Shown piece by piece: positions 58,218-64,000 of a DNA stretch of 64,000 nucleotides. The stretch comes from Cerrena zonata (Eukaryota; Basidiomycota; Agaricomycetes; Polyporales; Cerrenaceae): NCBI GenBank assembly GCA_038087015.1, contig JASBNA010000020.1, positions 434,001-498,000 on the forward strand, written 5' to 3'. Both the position numbers and the translations under genes were made by a program. The notes under the pieces were generated by a model. The model did not search any database and was not told the DNA's origin. It saw nothing but the letters and a program-made list of their open reading frames with translations. Numbering within the stretch: position 1 is the stretch's first letter; each line of letters starts with the position of its first letter.

Positions 58218-59597
58218 CTAAGGCTCGTGTTCATATGAATCACATCCCATTTCTTCCAACCACTTCAACCTCTCCGCTTCTCTTCGACACATCAGACTAC
58301 CACTACCCATGCACTTTCCACTCGGACATCCGGAATGCCCAGCTTTCGTAACTGCAGCCATATTAAAGCCGCCAAACGCGGCTGGCCCGACGGGGGATAC
58401 GCTTGCGGGGTCAGGAATGCAGCCCGCATCTGCTGTCGGAGTGAGTGATAGTCGAGGAAGTGTCAATGGTGTAGCTGCAAAGTGGAATATTCGTAGACGT
58501 TGTGTCGTCGATAGCGTGGGAGCAATAAAGGAAAGGATATGAAGTTGTAACTCCATGGGTAGGCGGGAAATCGGGGTGGGAGAATCGGTTTGTTGTACAG
58601 CGGGATGGACTACAGCTGTACGAAGAAGGACGGCACGCGCGTGTCGCAGTAAAGCAAATGCACCTTTCGTCGTTTCCTTCTTCAGCCTATCATTGCGCTT
58701 AAGCGCAATATTCAGGCGTTCCGTGACTCTCTTCCTAGCTTCCATCGTATGGTCTTCATCCGACTCGGTTTCGCTGCCCTCAGTCCAGTTCGCAAGCAGG
58801 TCGACCTTCGTTAGAGAATAGTTGTGGCGTTCAACGGCTTGTACAATTTCGCGGACACCACGAATACCTAGCTTGTTACCATTGGCGCGAATAGTATGGA
58901 GACGACTGCGAGGAGATGAGATATAGTTGACGATATGAGGTATGACAACCTGGGTGAGATCGGCCCCCGAGATCTGGATGTCACCGAGGGTGGTGCTGTC
59001 AAGCATGTCCATCAAGTGAGAAACCAGGACGTTTCCGTCCCCACAATTACTTGAGAGCGTGAGTGTCCTGAGTTGGGATGAGTTCACGGCATCGACGAAG
59101 GTGGCGACAACATCCCGGGCTCCAGAGAATGCATTCTGTGTGACAAGAACGTTATAAATAAATAAATTGACAGGAATAGACAAAACTTACGGCTTGCAAC
59201 CATAGTTCCTTCAGCTGGCGATTGTTCCTGAGATACTCACTAATAGCCAAGAGAGAGCGATCGCCCAGGTGGTTGTGTACAAGGTTGATCTCCGTGAGCT
59301 GATGCTTCCGACCTTCTGGCGAGCACAGGTACGAGAATAACTCGATACACCCCTCGTCCGCAAGATCATTGTGACTGAGCGAGAGCTTCGTCACCTGTTT
59401 ACGAGACTCAATGGTCTCGATAACAGTCCGAGCACCTGATGCAAAGGTGTCATTAATGAAACGGAAGAACTATGGTTGAACGCAACGCACCTTCGACTGA
59501 ACTGAGTCCTTCTGCCGAGAAACTGACATGTTTCCTGCTGCTCAGGGAGACGGAATTCGGTGCTTTCGAAGGCAAAGGCGTCATTGGTTGATATAAG
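58218..59597 (-). CDS. Leucine-rich-repeat (RNI-like) protein with F-box-like C-terminal segment
   Basis: Repeats of about 28 residues are visible: KQVTKLSLSHNDLADEGCIE, HQLTEINLVHNHLGDRSLLA, NRQLKELWLQA, SSQLRTLTLSSNCGDGNVLV, STTLGDIQISGADLTQVVIP, SRLHTIRANGNKLGIRGVRE and HNYSLTKVDLLANWTEG. These are the ribonuclease-inhibitor type of LRR, usually a protein-binding horseshoe. After a basic helix, PISRLPMELQLHILSFIAPT resembles an F-box start, unusually placed after the repeats. The C-terminus has a Cys/His cluster (HSGCPSGKCMGS, LMCRRE) and ends GCDSYEHEP with TAG at 58218-58220. One intron lies at 59187-59133 and another near the 5' end. The N-terminal segment (LISTNDAFAFESTEFRLPEQ) lacks an in-frame ATG, so the start needs a further small upstream exon. 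Confidence 0.7.
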
Positions 59598-60397
59598 GCG
59601 CGATGTACTTCATTTGCTGCAGGAAATGGTATAAATACAAAGACAAGATGTGGGGTGAGGGCAGTGTCGGGATTGCGATTGGTAAGAGTAATCTTATCAG
59701 ATTACACAGTGCACATGACGATAAGATTAGATAAATGTCGACACATCCTGAAGTGCTTTTTCTCTGGATCACTCTTTTGTGCTGTTCCATCATGTTGCAA
59801 AGTGCTCCAGAATGATCTGGGTAATAGGCCGGCGGATTCAGATATACATTTTGGGATCAAACTTCGCAGGGAAAGTCTCCGGAAGTCCTGGCGATGTGTG
59901 ATTATGTACTTCCAAGAAGGTCTCTTAATCAGCTATGCAAATGAGAAGGTACAGTGGATCACAGCACATTTTAGTGCACCTTACAGTTCTTGGTATTTGC
60001 TGCACTAATACTAGCAAAAACACAAGAAGGTGGAATTCCTATATTTGGCATTTCCATATACAGAAATCATTCCAACTTACTGTACTTTATGTTTATAATT
60101 CAGTAGACTTATTTTAATATGTACTTCGTCTGTGATCATTCTCAATGAATTTCATGCACGTTCGAAGAAACTATCACATAGCAATATTCGAGAATTGAGC
60201 AATTCGGGGAAAGCCATAATTGATTGTGAAACGGCACAGCCACCTCACGTATTGGTTTGCCACTAACCACCATCTTGTTCACCAAAATTTCAGGACTTGG
60301 GCACTCAAAACTTGCTGAACTGACCTCCGGGTCCTGGCGATACTCCTCTCGCTACTAGCTTGCCCGGTCTGATCCACTTTGTGGGCCTGGAGGTTAG
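59598..60397. other. Divergent spacer between the LRR gene and TFIIE alpha
   Basis: This 800-base AT-rich region is bounded by two diverging genes, so it should contain both promoters. The frame 59655-60008 has no recognisable domain. Confidence 0.4.
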
Positions 60398-62206
60398 ATG
60401 TCATCACTGCCGAAGGAAGACCAAGACGTTCTTCATCTGCTGGTACAGCATGTCGCACGGGCATTCTACGAGCCGAGGTTTACCATTGTACTAGACCAAC
60501 TTATCCGACATCCTGTGTACGTGCTGATACAGTTGGTTTGCCCACTGTTTTCGAATTACGCCGCTTCGTATTTTCTAGGCTGAAGGACGACGACTTGGCC
60601 GGTCGTATGGGATTGCAATTGAAAGAGCTAAATAAAGTGATGGCCGTGCTGGAAAACGACAGATTGGTCCGCATGTAAGCCGTTGCCTTTTCTTACAGTA
60701 AACTGGTTGTGGACTCGATAGCACAGTCATCGTCAAAACGAACTCAAGGAAGGCGCACAGCGATCTGTGGGGAGACAATACTACTATATCGATTACCAGC
60801 ACTTCTGCAATGTAGTCAAATGGCGTGTGGCCGAAATGCGTCGACGAATCGACTCTACTCTTCGAAATGTTAGTGGTTCTTCTATTTCGCGTTTCTTGAC
60901 GCGGTTAATTTTGTTATGCCTATAGGAGCTCGACAACAAGGGGTATATTTGTCCACAGTGCGGAAAATCGTTTTCCCCTCTTGAGGCCGATAAAGTGATA
61001 GACTTCATGCTGGGAACATTCATATGTGATGTCTGCCATGCTGAGCTGATAGACAACGAGAATGCAGAGAATGTCCGTGGCAGTCAAGATCGAATGCAGC
61101 GGTTCAATCGACAGATGAGGTTCATTCGAGAAGGACTGCGAAGAACGGAAGACATGATCCTTCCAGCGTTTGTGTTTCACTTGCCATCCTACTGTAACAT
61201 TGCTCATCATGTCAATAGATTTGATGTGGCGCTGTGGATTAAAACCAACATCATTGACGTCGAACGTGCCAAAGCAGCAGCTCATGGAGGCGGAGGAGGC
61301 GGTCTCAAGATTGCTGGCTCGTCTGGAGATGGCAAGCATGAAGATTCTATCGGTATTGTTCTTTCTGTCGACAAGGATGAAGCTACTCGGCGACTTGAAC
61401 GCGATAAAGAAGCTGCCGCCAAGAGAGCTCAAAATATGCTCCCTGCCTGGCATTTGAAGAGCACCATCTCAGGTGATCTTACGGCTCTCGGTATTAAGGA
61501 AAACGCGAGAGCAGAGGAAGCCGCCAGCTCCATGGCGGCCGCGACTTTACCCAACTCCAACGATACCATCCTCAAGGGTCTGGGTCAGAAGGGTTCTAAT
61601 ATGCCTTCTAAGGATGTAAAGCCGAATGTTACAGAGAGCCAGGAGTCCGACTGTGAGTATCTTTGATAATCGTGTTATGGTCATTTACCCTCAATCAATT
61701 ATGGTTTCGGCAGATTATGATCAATATTATGCTTCTCTGGCAGCGTCAGCTGCACCCTCTGCCCAAGCCACGCCTGCTGTTCCTGATTTAGGCAGTGATT
61801 TTGGGGACGAAGAGGAAGATGTGAAGCCTTCGGTGGAATACCTTGACTCATTGAATGATTACCGGAAACGCTCGAGGTCTAGGGAAGATGTCGGAATGGG
61901 CGGGGGACCGGTAAAGACACCCCGAATGAATGGCCACGAACCAAGTCCCTTGTCATACACCAACGGTGTGGACGTACCAGCTGAGGCCGAAATTCTCGTG
62001 AATGGAATGACAGTGGAAGATGTACCCGCCGATGACCCAATTGTTTATGGTATGTACCTTCTTCACTATAAAGCTCGTACTTGACTAACTTTGTTGTAGT
62101 GAATGGAGAACCTGTCCCGTTCTCACAGGTAACGGAGGAACATCAGGAGTTGATGACACCAGAGGAGTACACAGCATACTATGAAGTGATGACCTCGAGG
62201 CTATGA
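60398..62206 (+). CDS. TFA1: Transcription initiation factor TFIIE, alpha subunit
   Basis: This is the large subunit of TFIIE, which recruits TFIIH to the RNA polymerase II pre-initiation complex. ATG at 60398 begins MSSLPKEDQDVLHLLVQHVA, RAFYEPRFTIVLDQLIRHPV. Splicing leads to LKDDDLAGRMGLQLKELNKV and MAVLENDRLVRM (the winged helix), then RSVGRQYYYIDYQHFCNVVK and WRVAEMRRRIDSTLRN. The zinc ribbon is GYICPQCGKSFSPLEADKVI with FICDVCHAEL, that is CxxC...CxxC. RQMRFIREGLRRTEDMILPA and FDVALWIKTNIIDVERAK follow. The C-terminal half is low-complexity and acidic, with DQYYASLAASAAPSAQATPA, DFGDEEEDVKPSVEYLDSLN and an end VTEEHQELMTPEEYTAYYEV, MTSRL, then TGA at 62204-62206. Six introns of ordinary size; frame intact. 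Confidence 0.93.
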
Positions 62207-62477
62207 CGTACGATAGGACAACGTATGAGAGAAGGTGTATTATAGAAGTATTGTATCAATTCCTAAGTTATTCAATATACGTTCTACCTAATTCCGATCT
62301 CGGTCTCTACAGTGGAACTTGTCCTAATTAAGACGGATTTTCCGTTCTACACCTACTTCGCTGACAGAGAGTATTAGCACCCTGGGAAAGGGGTCTAATA
62401 ATAAGGTTCATAGGCTGCTTATAACTCTGTCTGTAGCCATAGAACAAACGTCAGTTCCTATCTCCTTTTCTTCGATC

Positions 62478-63835
62478 ATGACTATCCCCAATCAGAAACT
62501 GAACAATGGGACAGAGATTCCGGCTATTGGTGACTTACGTTACTTTGTTGTATGTACCTTCAAACCTGTTTAACATTGTTATAGGGTTTGGGTGTAGCTT
62601 GGGGGGTAAACCAACGGACGAAGCCTACGGCTGGTTCATGAGTGCGATAGAAGTATGTGCTTCTACCTGATGTGTCTATGAGTGTGTACTTACATTGGAC
62701 GTACCATCTGATAGAATGGGTTTAGGCACTTCGATACGGCGTATCTTTACGGTGAGAGCCCCGTCCGCCGTGGTTGATTCCAGTGAAATACTCACTCGCA
62801 TACTGGGTAGGCTCGGAAACTACTTTATCCAAGGCCATCAAGGACTCGGGGATTCCGCGAGATCAATTCTTTATTACTACGAAACTTGGGCAAGTGAAGG
62901 TCTTTGACTCGACGTGTGTTATATTCAGACATTTGTATAGTTGGAATCAAATGGCTCGCGTGCAGCAGTCCTTTGAAGAAAGTTTCACCAAACTTGACCT
63001 GGGGTACATTGATCTCGTAAGTGACTCATAATGCTTACTAAAAGCCACAATAGAGATTAAAGTATTCTACAGTATCTTATGCATTGGCCGTTCGCTGTAA
63101 AATATGAAGGTAATATTTTCGTAGACCATGTCAAGAATTGCTTTCGTTGATAACCTCCAGAGGGAAACATAAGGCCAGCAGATGCCAATGGAGATCTACT
63201 GAGAGACGAGTCGGTCACCTTCAACGATGCTTGGGCCGAGATGGAGAAATTACTCGCGAGCGGAAAAACCCGTGCTATTGGTGTCAGCAATTTCTCTGTC
63301 AAGAAGTATGTTATACTTGATATTCGACTCCGATTCTGAGAATCTGACTCAAAATCTAGTCTCGAAAAATTACTCACCACTGCCAAAGTTGTGCCAGCAG
63401 CTAACCAAGTCGAGTGAGCTTTGCTTTGCTTATTCTGTCAGATGATATTAAACATTGTCTATATTCTGTAGGATGCATCCTTATCTAGCTCAGCCTGAAC
63501 TCAAGGCGTACTGCGACTCCAAGGGTATCCTCATCGAGGCGTACACACCCACCGGATACGCGACTGTCCGCTCAGACCCCACTATTGTGTCACTTGCCGC
63601 TAAGTACAACGCTACTCCCGTACAAGTTATTCTTTCGTGGCATATTCGTCGAGGTATCGTTGTTGTCACAAAGAGCACGAACAAGGAGCACCAGAAAGAG
63701 AATCTAGAGCTACTTATGCTTTCTGAGGACGACTTCGAGACTATCAACAAGCTGGATAAAAACCAGAGGGTGCTCAACAAGGCGAATGATAGAGGGACGG
63801 TCTTTGGTTGGACGTATGAAGAGCTAGGGTGGTGA
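62478..63835 (+). CDS. Aldo-keto reductase, copy 2
   Basis: ATG at 62478 starts MTIPNQKLNNGTEIPAIG. Exons continue GFGCSLGGKPTDEAYGWFMS, then NGFRHFDTAYLYG (catalytic Asp and Tyr), SETTLSKAIKDSGIPRDQFF with ITTKL (catalytic Lys), WNQMARVQQSFEESFTKLDL with GYIDL, and YLMHWPFAVKYEE (catalytic His). Then GNIRPADANGDLLRDESVTF, NDAWAEMEKLLASGKTRAIG with [46 protein letters not shown] and [20 protein letters not shown]. It ends VVVTKSTNKEHQKENLELLM and RGTVFGWTYEELGW with TGA at 63833-63835. The intron between ITTKLG and WNQM appears to use a GC donor (GCAAGT, about 62891) with a normal AG acceptor. The close paralogue lies at 53.2-54.6 kb on the other strand. Confidence 0.9.
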
Positions 63836-64000
63836 TTTTCTTGATTTATCAGAACTTGGCTCGGACCGTGTAACTTGAATATTACAATGAATGGATGCAC
63901 CAATGATTTACTAGCTGGATTGTTAAAAACATAACATTTGTGCAGAAACGCGCCGCGAATTGATATACATTATCCTAAGATTTATAGTAGCAAGACATAA

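Noticed and set aside
59655..60008. 117-codon plus-strand frame upstream of TFIIE alpha
   Set aside because: No recognisable domain and situated in the divergent promoter interval.
1..64000. CRISPR array, rRNA, tRNA or intact transposon
   Set aside because: No regularly spaced repeats, no rRNA-like segments, no convincing tRNA B-box with a foldable partner, and no transposase or reverse-transcriptase motifs were seen by eye; a covariance-model scan was not possible here.

Overview
The window reads as nuclear DNA of a mushroom-forming basidiomycete (Agaricomycetes). Genes are densely packed and carry many short introns of about 50-60 bases with GTRNGT donors. Base composition is near 47-50% GC by eye. 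The lineage call rests mainly on families I know from Basidiomycota: integral-membrane proteins of the DUF6533, DUF6534 and DUF6535 types, expanded TKL-like kinases and pseudokinases, and a GPI-anchored 'macrophage activating glycoprotein'-type secreted protein. I see no prokaryotic features, no CRISPR array, no rRNA or tRNA gene I could support, and no intact transposon.

Left part (1-28 kb). A kinase fragment touches the left edge. It is followed by a TKL-like pseudokinase (+) that converges on a kinase fused to a degenerate NYN/PIN-type nuclease domain (-). Then comes a housekeeping block: arginyl-tRNA synthetase (-), myo-inositol oxygenase (-), a SET-domain methyltransferase (-) divergent from protoporphyrinogen oxidase HEM14 (+), a three-RRM Gbp2/Hrb1-like RNA-binding protein (+), and trehalose-6-phosphate phosphatase TPS2 (-), which carries a 1.28 kb intron. 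Two more pseudokinase paralogues (-) close this part. Each has a one-base frame shift close to its 3' end.

Middle part (28-45 kb). A DUF6534-type membrane protein (-) precedes a run of plus-strand genes: a tail-anchored fatty-aldehyde-dehydrogenase-like ALDH, an MFSD5-type MFS transporter, the GPI-anchored glycoprotein, a single-pass membrane protein with a broken frame, a small membrane protein, and a tandem pair of omega-class/GTO glutathione transferases. The second transferase has a leader that looks mitochondrial.

Right part (45-64 kb). A tandem pair of DUF6533 membrane proteins (+) has a kinase remnant between them on the other strand. A DUF6535 membrane protein (-), an aldo-keto reductase (-), a third DUF6533 gene (-), a leucine-rich-repeat/F-box-like protein (-), TFIIE alpha (+) and a second aldo-keto reductase (+) follow.

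The housekeeping genes (tRNA charging, haem synthesis, trehalose, transcription initiation, mRNA export) are interleaved with lineage-specific, locally duplicated families. The strongest second-look items are the kinase-NYN fusion, the pseudokinase family, the arginyl-tRNA synthetase gene with about six single-base frame changes while its protein stays conserved, and the long intron splitting the TPS-like domain of TPS2. All introns and gene ends were read by eye from splice consensus and protein family knowledge; no alignment was run.
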